From: Nocardiopsis sp. FIRDI 009
Lineage (GTDB): Bacteria; Actinomycetota; Actinomycetes; Streptosporangiales; Streptosporangiaceae
Assembly (NCBI RefSeq): GCF_003386285.1
Contig: NZ_QPNC01000006.1
Span: forward strand, 186,001 to 250,000
Length of the DNA stretch: 64,000 bases
Reading direction: 5' to 3'
Shown piece by piece: positions 16,336 to 23,952 of this stretch. The notes beneath the pieces are model-generated. The model ran no database searches, was not told the DNA's origin, and saw only the letters and a list, made by a program, of their open reading frames with translations. The position numbers were made by a program, and so were the translations under genes. The first letter of the stretch is position 1. Every line of letters starts with the position of its first letter.

Positions 16336-17622
16336 ATGAGTGACCCCACGGGCCGCGAGGCCGTCGCCGCCGTCTGGCGGATCGAGTCCGCGCGGATCGT
16401 CGGCGCCCTGACGCGCTACACCGGGGACTTCGCGCTGGCCGAGGACCTGGCCCAGGAGGCGTTGGCCGAGGCGCTGGTGACCTGGCCGCGCGAGGGCGTG
16501 CCCCGCAGTCCCGCGGGATGGTTGCTGACCGTCGGGCGGCGGCGCGCGATCGACGCGTTCCGTCGGCGCGCCGCCCGCGACGAACGGTACGCCGCCCTCG
16601 CCCGGGAGCTGGACGAGGGCGGCATCGCCTCGGGCCCGGTTCCCACCGCCCCGGAGGAGAGGGATCGGGACGTGTTGTGGGACCCGGACCGGATCGACGA
16701 CGACGTGCTGTCGCTGATGTTCGTCGCCTGCCACCCGGTGCTGTCGCGGGAGGCCCGCGTGGCGCTCACGCTGCGGGTGGTCGGCGGTCTGAGCAGTGAC
16801 GAGATCGCCCGGGCGTTCCTGGTCCCGACCGCGACGGTGCAGGTCCGGATCACCCGGGCGAAGAAGACCCTCGGGGCGGCGCGGGTGCCGTTCGGGCCGC
16901 CGCCCGCCCAGGAGCGCGCCGCGCGGCTGGGCTCGGTGCTCAACGTGGTGTACGTGATCTTCACCGAGGGCTCCTCGGCGAGTTCCGGCGGCGAGCTGAT
17001 CCGGTTCGACCTGGCCTCCGAGGCCCTGCGCCTGGCCAGGATGCTGTCCCGGCTGGTCCCGGACGAGCCGGAGGCGCACGGCCTGCTGGCGCTGCTGGAG
17101 CTGACGGCGGCGCGCTTCCCCGCCCGCACGGACGCGGAGGGGCGGCCGGTGCTGTTGGAGGACCAGGACCGGCGCCGGTGGGACCGGTCCGCGATCCGCC
17201 GGGGGCGCGCCGCCCTGGCCCACGCGGAGCGGTGTGGCCGGGGTCTGGGCGCGTACGGGTTGCAGGCGGCGATCGCGGAGTGCCACGCGGTCGCCGGATC
17301 GGTCGGGGAGACCGACTGGGAGCGGATCGTGCTCGTCTACGAGGCGCTGGGGCGGCTCGCGCCGTCACCGGTGGTCGACCTCAACCGGGCGGTGGCGGTG
17401 TCCATGGCCCGGGGGCCGGGCGCGGCGCTGCCGATCGTGGACGAACTGGCCGCATCCGGGACGCTGGCCAGGACCCACCTGCTGCCGACCGTGCGCGGCG
17501 AGCTGCTCACCCGGCTGGGGCGGACCGAGGAGGCCCGCGCCGAGCTGGAGCGCGCGGTGGAACTGTGCGGCAACGAGCGGGAGCGGGGCGTGTTGGAGGG
17601 CAAGCTCGCCGCCCTCGGGTGA
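16336..17622 (+). CDS. ECF42-type RNA polymerase sigma factor with C-terminal extension
   Basis: The 428-residue protein has sigma region 2 (about 10-80; FALAEDLAQEALAEALVTW), region 4 (about 110-185; ALTLRVVGGLSSDEIARAFL, then TATVQVRITRAKKTL) and a long helical C-terminal extension (about 190-420; LNVVYVIFTEGSSA, VDLNRAVAVSMARGPGAAL) of the TPR-like type that marks the ECF42 group. ECF42 factors lack an anti-sigma factor; the extension is thought to control activity. The DGPF gene just upstream is the expected target and partner. It is followed by a strong hairpin. Confidence 0.93.
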   Translation: MSDPTGREAVAAVWRIESARIVGALTRYTGDFALAEDLAQEALAEALVTWPREGVPRSPAGWLLTVGRRRAIDAFRRRAARDERYAALARELDEGGIASGPVPTAPEERDRDVLWDPDRIDDDVLSLMFVACHPVLSREARVALTLRVVGGLSSDEIARAFLVPTATVQVRITRAKKTLGAARVPFGPPPAQERAARLGSVLNVVYVIFTEGSSASSGGELIRFDLASEALRLARMLSRLVPDEPEAHGLLALLELTAARFPARTDAEGRPVLLEDQDRRRWDRSAIRRGRAALAHAERCGRGLGAYGLQAAIAECHAVAGSVGETDWERIVLVYEALGRLAPSPVVDLNRAVAVSMARGPGAALPIVDELAASGTLARTHLLPTVRGELLTRLGRTEEARAELERAVELCGNERERGVLEGKLAALG

Positions 17623-17634
17623 GGGGGCGCGGTC

Positions 17635-17664
17635 GGCCGCACCGGATCGGGGTCCGGTGCGGCC
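17635..17664. terminator. Bidirectional hairpin terminator
   Basis: GGCCGCACCGGA and its exact complement form a 12-bp stem with a 6-base loop between the convergent ECF42 and haloperoxidase genes. Confidence 0.85.
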
Positions 17665-17691
17665 TTCGCCTCCGTCACGGCGGAAACCAGG

Positions 17692-19029
17692 TCACACCAG
17701 ACGTCGGACGGCGTGCTCGGCCACCTCGTATCCGTGCTCCAGGGAACGCTCGTTCGTCAGCCGGTAGTGGACTCCGGCGTAGAGTCGACCGTCCGCCACC
17801 TCCTGGGCGGCCGCGGTGATGCTCGGCAGATGTCGGGTCACCCCCACCGCGTGCGGATCGTCGGTCGTGGCCACGTAGTCGAGGTCGGCGGTGCCGAAGT
17901 GGTGGGAGACCGCCCCCGCCCAGGCCCCCGCCACGGACGCGTGGCCGGAGAGGTAGGAGGGATGGTTCGGGGCGAAGTGGCGGCCGTCGACGTCGGCGGA
18001 CAACGGCTGCCAGTCCGGGTCGGGCGAGGTACGGTAGTTACCGTCCGTATCCGCCATCCTGATGGCGTGGTGGGGCCTCCAGTGGTCCACCTCCGTCTCG
18101 AACTTGGCGTCCCAGGCGGTGATGACCGCCTCCGCGATCGCCACCGCCTGGAGGGCGAAGAGGCGGGCGACGTCCGTGGTGTCGGCGTCCGGCCGGTGGG
18201 TCCGCACCAGGATGCCCGTGTGCTCGTACATCTGGCCCAGCTTGTAGGTGCCGTCCAGGTCGTTGGCCCAGAAACGGGCCATCTCCGTCTGGTCGGGCGT
18301 GCGCTCGGCCGAGTGGGCGCCTCCGAGCGTTCGGACCAGCTCCACCTCCTCGGCGTACCGTTCACTGGCCAGGCGCTTCCTCGTGTTCTCGTACCCGCCC
18401 CAAGGTTCCGGGCGTAGCTGCGAGCCGTGCCCGAGTACGAACGGCCGGACCCTGCCCCAGTGCGGCTCAACGACGGGAACACTCGGGTCCGGCCGCCAGT
18501 GGCCCGGCCTGAGGACCGGCACGTACTCGACGGTGCGGTCCCAGCCGTCGTCCTCACGGTGGCGGATCATGGCCCGCGCGGTCCGGAGCCCGGCCCGCCG
18601 ACCCAGGTCGTGATCGCGCGAACCCGTGCGGTACGTCCCCAGGGCGGCACGCAGGTCGTCGGAGAAATCCAGACGAGGGAAAAGGGCCGCCAACGTCTCG
18701 TGTGCGGCGTAGTCGATCGCCGGGTCCAGGGCGCCCTCCCGCCCTCCGACCAGATCGCTCGTGTCGGTCAGATAGATCATTCCGTAGGACTCGACGGAAC
18801 CGACGACGTCATATATCGCCAGATTCATCATGGCCCCGGCACGGGAAATCCGACCGGGACCTCCGGGTATTTTACGGAACGCACCGATGAGGACCTTGTT
18901 CCAATAAAGGACATGGTCTGCGATTCGAACCTCCGCAGCCGCCCTCCCCGGGACCGCAGGAAGGACTACGGAACCGGCAGCGACACCGGCTACCGCCCTG
19001 ATGCCGCCCCTTCTGGTGAATTCGGGCAT
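17692..19029 (-). CDS. Vanadium-dependent haloperoxidase-like protein (PAP2 superfamily)
   Basis: The 445-residue protein starts with a Tat-like signal (MPEFTRRGGIRAVAGVAAGS, cleavage near residue 33), so it is probably exported folded. The C-terminal half carries the vanadate-site motifs: the Lys/Arg-Pro segment DAKFETEVDHWRPHHAIR (near residue 315), HPSYLSGHAS (near 355) and GRLYAGVHYR (near 420). Known members oxidise halides with peroxide or halogenate metabolites. In the usual bacterial motif six residues separate the lysine from the Arg-Pro; here there are eight. No biosynthetic genes lie beside it, so the substrate is unknown. Confidence 0.85.
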   Translation of the reverse strand: MPEFTRRGGIRAVAGVAAGSVVLPAVPGRAAAEVRIADHVLYWNKVLIGAFRKIPGGPGRISRAGAMMNLAIYDVVGSVESYGMIYLTDTSDLVGGREGALDPAIDYAAHETLAALFPRLDFSDDLRAALGTYRTGSRDHDLGRRAGLRTARAMIRHREDDGWDRTVEYVPVLRPGHWRPDPSVPVVEPHWGRVRPFVLGHGSQLRPEPWGGYENTRKRLASERYAEEVELVRTLGGAHSAERTPDQTEMARFWANDLDGTYKLGQMYEHTGILVRTHRPDADTTDVARLFALQAVAIAEAVITAWDAKFETEVDHWRPHHAIRMADTDGNYRTSPDPDWQPLSADVDGRHFAPNHPSYLSGHASVAGAWAGAVSHHFGTADLDYVATTDDPHAVGVTRHLPSITAAAQEVADGRLYAGVHYRLTNERSLEHGYEVAEHAVRRLV

Positions 19030-19343
19030 GTCTCGCGATTCCCATCCACGGTCGAACGAACACCACCCGGATGCCCCGGAACACGAACCGAGGAGAACGT
19101 GGAGCAACCGCGGTGCACGATTTTTGTTTGCGCCCACCATTCCTACCTACAGCCCCTGGAAGGGCATCAGCGGAAAACATTCAGATACCAACGCTTGACG
19201 CGATCATCACCCGCTCTTTGGTTCCGAACCCACGGTGGAGAAAGCAATGATTCGATCACGTCCGATAACCGGACATCGCCGAACTCGGGTGCGGGGGCGC
19301 GGTCGGCCCCGGCGCCGTCCCCGCTCCCGGGTAGGGTCCACCC
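19030..19343. other. 314-base gap between divergent genes
   Basis: This gap holds the promoters of the haloperoxidase and of the next plus-strand gene. It is less GC-rich in 19110-19270. A short GTCCG-ATAA-CCGGAC repeat (about 19259-19274) is the only symmetric element seen. I find no coding signal. Confidence 0.4.
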
Positions 19344-19790
19344 GTGGTGTTGTGCGACTACTTCTCCGCCTCCGGTGACGAGGAGGCCGTCGGCGTGCTC
19401 GATGGTCCCGGCGGCCCGGAACCGTCGGTGTTCGACGTGCTGCCGTTGAAAGGGATCGACCCGGTGGTCGTCATGGCGCGGCTGGAGGCGATCCTGACGG
19501 GCTGCGACCACGACGAGGCCTCGGCCCGCCCGCGCTCCGGGGAACTGCTGTCGGACCCGGAACACGGGAGCGCCTTCGTCGTGAGCGTGTCCGACAGTCT
19601 CCAGCGGGCGCTGGCCTCCGCCTCCGAGGACCGGTTGGCCGAAGCCGCCGGACCGTGGGCGGACACGGAGGAGCTGCGCGACGACCCGTCCACGGCCGAC
19701 GACCTGCTCGAGGTGCTGCGTCCGCTGGCGGGTCTGGCCCGCCGCGCCGAACGGGAGGGCCGACGTCTGTACTGCCGGTGGGCCCTGTAG
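19344..19790 (+). CDS. Conserved hypothetical actinobacterial protein
   Basis: The 148-residue soluble protein starts MVLCDYFSASGDEEA and contains LKGIDPVVVMARLEAILTG and SAFVVSVSDSLQRALASA, ending RLYCRWAL. This pattern recalls a widespread actinobacterial family of unknown function, possibly related to DUF1877, but I cannot confirm that from sequence alone. No signal peptide or membrane segment is seen. GTG start; the gene stands alone between two gaps. Confidence 0.75.
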   Translation: MVLCDYFSASGDEEAVGVLDGPGGPEPSVFDVLPLKGIDPVVVMARLEAILTGCDHDEASARPRSGELLSDPEHGSAFVVSVSDSLQRALASASEDRLAEAAGPWADTEELRDDPSTADDLLEVLRPLAGLARRAEREGRRLYCRWAL

Positions 19791-20018
19791 CGGCACTGCC
19801 GCCGCCCGGCGCGACGGGGGCCGGGCCCCGGATCGGAACGTTCCCCGGAAAGAGGGAACCACCGGCGGCTCCGTTCCTTCCTAGTTCACGCGGCGACTCA
19901 CCCGGGTCGCCGCGGTCGCCCCGATCCCCACCGGTCACAGCCGCATCAGGCGTGGACCCGACACGGATCCGGCGGCCCCGAACGGACACCGATCGCATCC
20001 CCCAAGGAGCAGCAGCCA

Positions 20019-20912
20019 GTGAAACGCCCCCGCACCGTCGCCGCGACCGTGACCGCGACCGCCGCGCTCACCGCGACCGCCCTCCTCCTGACCTCCTGCT
20101 CGACCTCCGTGAACCCCGACCAGGTGGCGCTGGAGTACAACGCCGGAGCCTTCTCGTCCACCGAGTTCGACCAGTGCGTGGACCCCGGCAACCGCGAGTA
20201 CTACGGCCCCGGCGACCGGATGTTCGTCTACCCGGGCGGCCAGCGCACCTTCACCTTCTCCGGTGCCGAGAACGCCGAGATGGCCACGTCCACGGCTGTC
20301 TCCTCCGACGACCTGGAACTCCAGGTCACCGGACTGGTGACCTTCGCCCTCAACCCGGACTGTGAGACGCTCCGACTGTTCCACGAGCAGATCGGCCTCA
20401 AGTACGAGGCGCACGAGGACGCGGGGTGGAACGAGATGCTGCGCGACTACATCGGGCAGCCGCTCAACCGGGCGATCGACGACGCCACCAAGGAGTACAC
20501 CTGGCGCGAGCTCTACACCGACCCCGACGCCAAGTCCGAGTGGGAGCGTCGGGTGGGCGAGCTGACCGCCGACTACATCGCCGAGCAGGGCGGCGGCGCG
20601 TTCTTCATCTCGCCGACGTTCGTCCTCGGGGAAGAGGAGGAGCCGGGGGACCCGCAGCTGACCCTCCAGCAGCCGACCCCGCCCGAGGAGGTGCGCGACG
20701 CGCTCACCGCCGCCCAGGAGGCGGTCGAGCAGACCCGTGCCCAGGAGTCCGAGAACGAGCGTATCCAGACCGAACTGGAGGCGATCGAGGCCCTGGTGGA
20801 CGTGCTCGGCCCGGAGGGCTACATCCTCTACCAGGCCATGAAGAACGGCGACATCGACCTGTTCCCCGTTCCCGCGGGCGGCAACGTCAACATCACCCCG
20901 CCGGGGAACTGA
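20019..20912 (+). CDS. Lipoprotein with SPFH (band 7)-like domain
   Basis: The 297-residue protein has a lipoprotein signal peptide with lipobox LLTSC (lipidated cysteine at residue 27). The mature part contains an SPFH-like body (about 30-215; EYNAGAFSSTEFDQC, RTFTFSG, LQVTGLVTFALN) and a helical segment rich in Gln, Glu and Ala (about 225-260; EVRDALTAAQEAVEQTRAQE) typical of the coiled region in band-7 proteins. It would sit on the outer face of the membrane, unlike most SPFH proteins, which face inward. AAGGAG precedes the GTG. Role unknown; membrane organisation is only an analogy. Confidence 0.82.
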   Translation: MKRPRTVAATVTATAALTATALLLTSCSTSVNPDQVALEYNAGAFSSTEFDQCVDPGNREYYGPGDRMFVYPGGQRTFTFSGAENAEMATSTAVSSDDLELQVTGLVTFALNPDCETLRLFHEQIGLKYEAHEDAGWNEMLRDYIGQPLNRAIDDATKEYTWRELYTDPDAKSEWERRVGELTADYIAEQGGGAFFISPTFVLGEEEEPGDPQLTLQQPTPPEEVRDALTAAQEAVEQTRAQESENERIQTELEAIEALVDVLGPEGYILYQAMKNGDIDLFPVPAGGNVNITPPGN

Positions 20913-20916
20913 CGGC

Positions 20917-21120
20917 ATGGACGAGGGCCTGCCCCCGGACGTCTCCGCCGTCCTGGGCGCCCTGCTGACCGCGGACGATCCGGTCCATGCCGGGCTGCGC
21001 GAACAGCTTCCCCACCTGAGGGTGCGCAACCGCTGTTCGTGCGGCTGCGGCAGCGCGTACTTCGAGGTCGACACGGACGCCGTGCCGCCGACCCCGGTCG
21101 ATGAGCGGCGCACAGTCGTG
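20917..21120 (+). pseudogene. 5' remnant of a CGCG-motif conserved hypothetical gene
   Basis: The first 68 codons look like a genuine protein start: MDEGLPPDVSAVLGALLTAD, then VRNRCSCGCGSAYFEVDTDA. As I recall the family, members continue with a second half of about 50 residues around GEVLxFxxxGYLSWLE. Here the reading frame after about 21120 turns into low-complexity Arg/Pro sequence that runs through the hairpin at 21513-21547 to 21612, so the gene is probably cut at its 3' side. It starts 4 bases after the lipoprotein stop. A sequencing frameshift is the alternative. Confidence 0.55.
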
Positions 21121-21194
21121 GCCGTCGGTTCACGCGATCCGCAGCCACCGAAACGACCGCCGGACCCGACCGGCGACAGCGCCTCCTGGAGGAG

Positions 21195-21497
21195 ATGCGC
21201 GACAATCCCCGTGTCCGCTACCGGCAACAGCACGGCATCCTTCCCGCCTGGATGGACGAGCCTCGCCGACGCCCGGCGAACCCCCCGACGCCGCTTCCGG
21301 TCCCCCGCCCGCGCACGGCACCCGACAACGACCCCCGCCCCGGAAACCCCAAGCGACCGCCCCTCCCCCGCCGACGCAGCCGCCACCGCAAACCCCCCAG
21401 ACGCGCCCTTCCGCTCCTGGCGACCCACGTCCTCACGGCGATGGCCGCGACCCTGGCCGGAGCGGCCACGTACCACCTCGTCGTGGTCCTGTCCTGA
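21195..21497 (+). CDS. Small C-terminally anchored membrane protein, possibly 5'-truncated
   Basis: The 100-residue frame begins MRDNPRVRYRQQHGILPAWM, passes through a Pro/Arg-rich linker (about residues 24-68) and ends with one hydrophobic segment (ALPLLATHVLTAMAATLAGA, residues 71-90). It stops 16 bases before a strong terminator, which supports it being the real 3' end here. GGAGGAG abuts the ATG, too close for a normal ribosome site, and protein-like sequence (RRQRLLEE) continues upstream of the ATG in the same frame to a stop at 21102-21104 without another start codon. The true N-terminus may therefore be missing. Confidence 0.5.
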   Translation: MRDNPRVRYRQQHGILPAWMDEPRRRPANPPTPLPVPRPRTAPDNDPRPGNPKRPPLPRRRSRHRKPPRRALPLLATHVLTAMAATLAGAATYHLVVVLS

Positions 21498-21512
21498 GCC
21501 CCGACGGCACGC

Positions 21513-21547
21513 GGGGCCGCGCCGGAACCCCCGTCCGGCGCGGCCCC
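21513..21547 (+). terminator. Strong hairpin terminator
   Basis: A perfect 14-bp stem (GGGGCCGCGCCGGA and complement) with a 7-base loop lies 16 bases after the stop at 21497. Confidence 0.85.
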
Positions 21548-21700
21548 GGAACACGGACGTCGGGCGGAGCATCCTTCCCGGGACACCGGAACATACCGAC
21601 CGGCCGGTTTGATTCGGGGACACACCTCGCCTAGGGTGCTGTCACCCCCGGTTTCCGGCGCCCGTCACCCGACGCGGCCGGTCACGACAAGGAGTCACCG

Positions 21701-22078
21701 ATGGCAGTCGACCCCTCAGGAACCGCCCTGTCCGCAGCACTGTCCGAGGTCCCGGACGGCCCCTTCGTCATGCTCAACCTGTTGCGCTTCGCCCCGGACG
21801 GCCGCTCCTCCTACGAGGAGTACTCGCGTCGGGCGGGCCGCTTCCTGAAGAGGTACGGGGCCGAACTGCTCTACGCGGGTGACGGCACGACGCCCCTGGT
21901 CGCCGAGGAGGGCCAGGACTGGGACGCGGTACTGCTCGTCCGCTACCCCGGCCGCGAGGCGTTCAGCCGCATGGTCGCCGACCCCGGGTACCAGGAGATC
22001 ACCCACCTGCGCACCCGTGCCCTGAGCGAGGCCGTGCTCCAGCCGACCGTTCCGTGGACGGCCGCCCGCCCGGCGTGA
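21701..22078 (+). CDS. DUF1330-type protein
   Basis: The 125-residue protein has a small ferredoxin-like alpha/beta outline, with GPFVMLNLLRFAPDGRSSYE near the start and LLVRYPGREAFSRMVADPGY in the second half. Both are typical of DUF1330 and related dimeric alpha-beta barrel proteins. No catalytic function is established for the family. AAGGAG precedes the ATG. It is a single gene, followed by a bidirectional hairpin. Confidence 0.85.
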   Translation: MAVDPSGTALSAALSEVPDGPFVMLNLLRFAPDGRSSYEEYSRRAGRFLKRYGAELLYAGDGTTPLVAEEGQDWDAVLLVRYPGREAFSRMVADPGYQEITHLRTRALSEAVLQPTVPWTAARPA

Positions 22079-22108
22079 CCCGGCGCAGAACCACCCCCAC
22101 ACGCACCA

Positions 22109-22147
22109 AGGGCCGCACCGGAACCCAAGCCCGTCCGGTACGGCCCT
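22109..22147. terminator. Bidirectional hairpin terminator
   Basis: AGGGCCGCACCGGA pairs with TCCGGTACGGCCCT (13 of 14) between the convergent DUF1330 and thymidine phosphorylase genes. Confidence 0.85.
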
Positions 22148-22165
22148 CGCCGTGTCGACGCGGGA

Positions 22166-23455
22166 TCAGGCCACGCGGTCGATGACCAGCGGCCGGGGCT
22201 CGTGGGCGGCGTCCGCCTCGATGTCGAACGCCCCCTCCAGCGCCTCGGCCGCCCGGTCGAACCGCTCGGGCTCGTCCGCGTGCAGGGTGAACAGCGGCTC
22301 GCCCGCGGAGACCTCCTCCCCCGGCTTGGCGTGCAGCGTCACCCCCGCGCCGAAGGACACCGCGTCCTCCTTGCGGGCACGCCCGGCGCCGAGCCGCCAC
22401 GCGGCCAGCCCCACCTGGTAGGCGTCCAGGCGGGTGAGGGTCCCCGACGCGGGCGCCAGCACCACGCGGGTCTCGGCGGCCTCCGGCAGCGGCGCGTCCG
22501 GGTCGCCGCCCTGCGCCCGGACGATCTCCTTCCACGACGCCAGCGCGCTGCCGTCCCTGAGCGCCTCGGCCGGGTCCTTGACCCCGTCCCGGCCGGGCGT
22601 GAGCCCGGCGGCGGCCAGCATCTCCCGGGCCAGGGCCACGGTCAGCTCCACCACGTCGGCGGGGCCGCCGCCGGAGAGCACCTCGACCGCCTCGGCCACC
22701 TCCAGCGCGTTGCCGACCTGACGGCCGAGCGGCGTGGCCATGTCGGTGAGCAGCGCGACCGTGCGCACCCCGTGGTCGTTACCGATGTCCACCATCGTGC
22801 GCGCCAGCTCACGGGCGGAGTCGACGTCCTTCATGAACGCGCCGGACCCCACCTTGACGTCCAGGACGAGCGAACCCGTGCCCTCGGCGAGCTTCTTGCT
22901 CATGATGGAGGCGGAGATCATCGGGATCGACTCGACCGTCCCGGTCACGTCGCGCAGCGCGTACAGTTTCCGGTCGGCCGGGGCGAGCCCGGCCCCGGCG
23001 GCGCAGATCACGCCGCCCGTGGTGGAGAGCACCGCGCGCATCTCGTCGGTGCTGAGCGAGGCCCGCCACCCGGGGATCGACTCCAGTTTGTCCAGGGTGC
23101 CGCCGGTGTGCCCGAGCCCGCGCCCGGACAGCTGCGGCACGGCCGCGCCGCAGGCCGCCACGGTGGGCGTGAGCGGCAGGGTGATCTTGTCGCCCACACC
23201 ACCGGTCGAGTGCTTGTCCGTGGTGGGCCGCTCCAGGTCGGAGAAGTCCAACCGCTCCCCGGAGGCGAGCATCGCCTCGGTCCACCGGCTCACCTCGGCC
23301 CGGTTCATCCCGCGCAGGAAGACCGCCATGGCCAGCGCGGACATCTGCTCCTCGGCGACCTCGCCCCTGGTGTAGGCGTCGATCACCCAGTCGATCTGTT
23401 CGGGGGTGAGCTCCGCGCCGTCGCGCTTGGCCCTGATGATCTCGATGACGTCCAT
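22166..23455 (-). CDS. deoA: Thymidine (pyrimidine-nucleoside) phosphorylase
   Basis: The 429-residue enzyme splits thymidine, and perhaps uridine, with phosphate to the free base and (deoxy)ribose-1-phosphate. Seen are the family motif TTDKHSTGGVGDK (about 80-92, phosphate loop), GRGLGHTGGTLDKLESIPG, KVGSGAFMKD and a C-terminal domain with RKEDAVSFGAGV. Length matches the family. GAAGGGGAACAGGAC precedes the ATG. It is the last gene of the nucleoside uptake locus, separated from cdd by a strong hairpin, so it may be expressed less than the genes before it. Confidence 0.95.
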   Translation of the reverse strand: MDVIEIIRAKRDGAELTPEQIDWVIDAYTRGEVAEEQMSALAMAVFLRGMNRAEVSRWTEAMLASGERLDFSDLERPTTDKHSTGGVGDKITLPLTPTVAACGAAVPQLSGRGLGHTGGTLDKLESIPGWRASLSTDEMRAVLSTTGGVICAAGAGLAPADRKLYALRDVTGTVESIPMISASIMSKKLAEGTGSLVLDVKVGSGAFMKDVDSARELARTMVDIGNDHGVRTVALLTDMATPLGRQVGNALEVAEAVEVLSGGGPADVVELTVALAREMLAAAGLTPGRDGVKDPAEALRDGSALASWKEIVRAQGGDPDAPLPEAAETRVVLAPASGTLTRLDAYQVGLAAWRLGAGRARKEDAVSFGAGVTLHAKPGEEVSAGEPLFTLHADEPERFDRAAEALEGAFDIEADAAHEPRPLVIDRVA

Positions 23456-23495
23456 GTCCTGTTCCCCTTCTTCGCGGAACCGCGGCTGAAAAGGC

Positions 23496-23531
23496 GTCTC
23501 CCCGGCACCGGATCTCCGGCGCCGGGGAGAC
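23496..23531 (-). terminator. Hairpin between cdd and deoA
   Basis: GTCTCCCCGGCACCGG pairs with CCGGCGCCGGGGAGAC (15 of 16) across an ATCT loop. It probably stops or reduces read-through into deoA. Confidence 0.75.
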
Positions 23532-23538
23532 GTCCCGG

Positions 23539-23952
23539 TCACTGCGTGAGGTTGTGCGGCCCGAAGGCCTGCGGGAGCACCCGGTCCATGGTCAGGACCC
23601 CCTCGGGGGTGTCGACCAGCAGGTGCGGCCCGCCGTGTTCGTACAGCAGCTGCCGACAGCGCCCGCACGGCATGAGGGTCTCGCCCTCGCCGTCCACGCA
23701 GCTGAACGCGGTCAGCCGCCCGCCGCCGGAGGCGTGCAGGGCACTGACCAGCCCGCACTCGGCGCACAGGCCGATCCCGTAGGAGGCGTTCTCCACGTTG
23801 CAGCCACTGACGATCCGGCCGTCGTCGACCAGGGCCGCCGCCCCCACCGGGTACCGCGAGTAGGGCGCGTAGGCGTTCCCCATCGCCTGCCGGGCGACCG
23901 CGCGCAGCGCCGCCCAGTCCACGGACTCCGGGTCCGGGAGTGCGTCCGTCAT
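23539..23952 (-). CDS. cdd: Cytidine deaminase
   Basis: The 137-residue zinc enzyme converts cytidine and deoxycytidine to uridine and deoxyuridine. It has the substrate loop GCNVENASYG, the catalytic CAECG (zinc cysteine and proton-shuttling glutamate) and the second zinc pair in MPCGRCRQLL. The size fits the small homotetrameric class. ATG 23952 overlaps the permease stop as ATGA and follows GGAGGGCGAG; a GTG at 23970 is less likely. It feeds the phosphorylase encoded next. Confidence 0.95.
   Translation of the reverse strand: MTDALPDPESVDWAALRAVARQAMGNAYAPYSRYPVGAAALVDDGRIVSGCNVENASYGIGLCAECGLVSALHASGGGRLTAFSCVDGEGETLMPCGRCRQLLYEHGGPHLLVDTPEGVLTMDRVLPQAFGPHNLTQ

Noticed and set aside
21121..21612. 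Continuation of the CGCG-motif gene in frame to 21612
   Set aside because: Low-complexity Arg/Pro text that runs through a strong terminator, so it is not accepted as coding.
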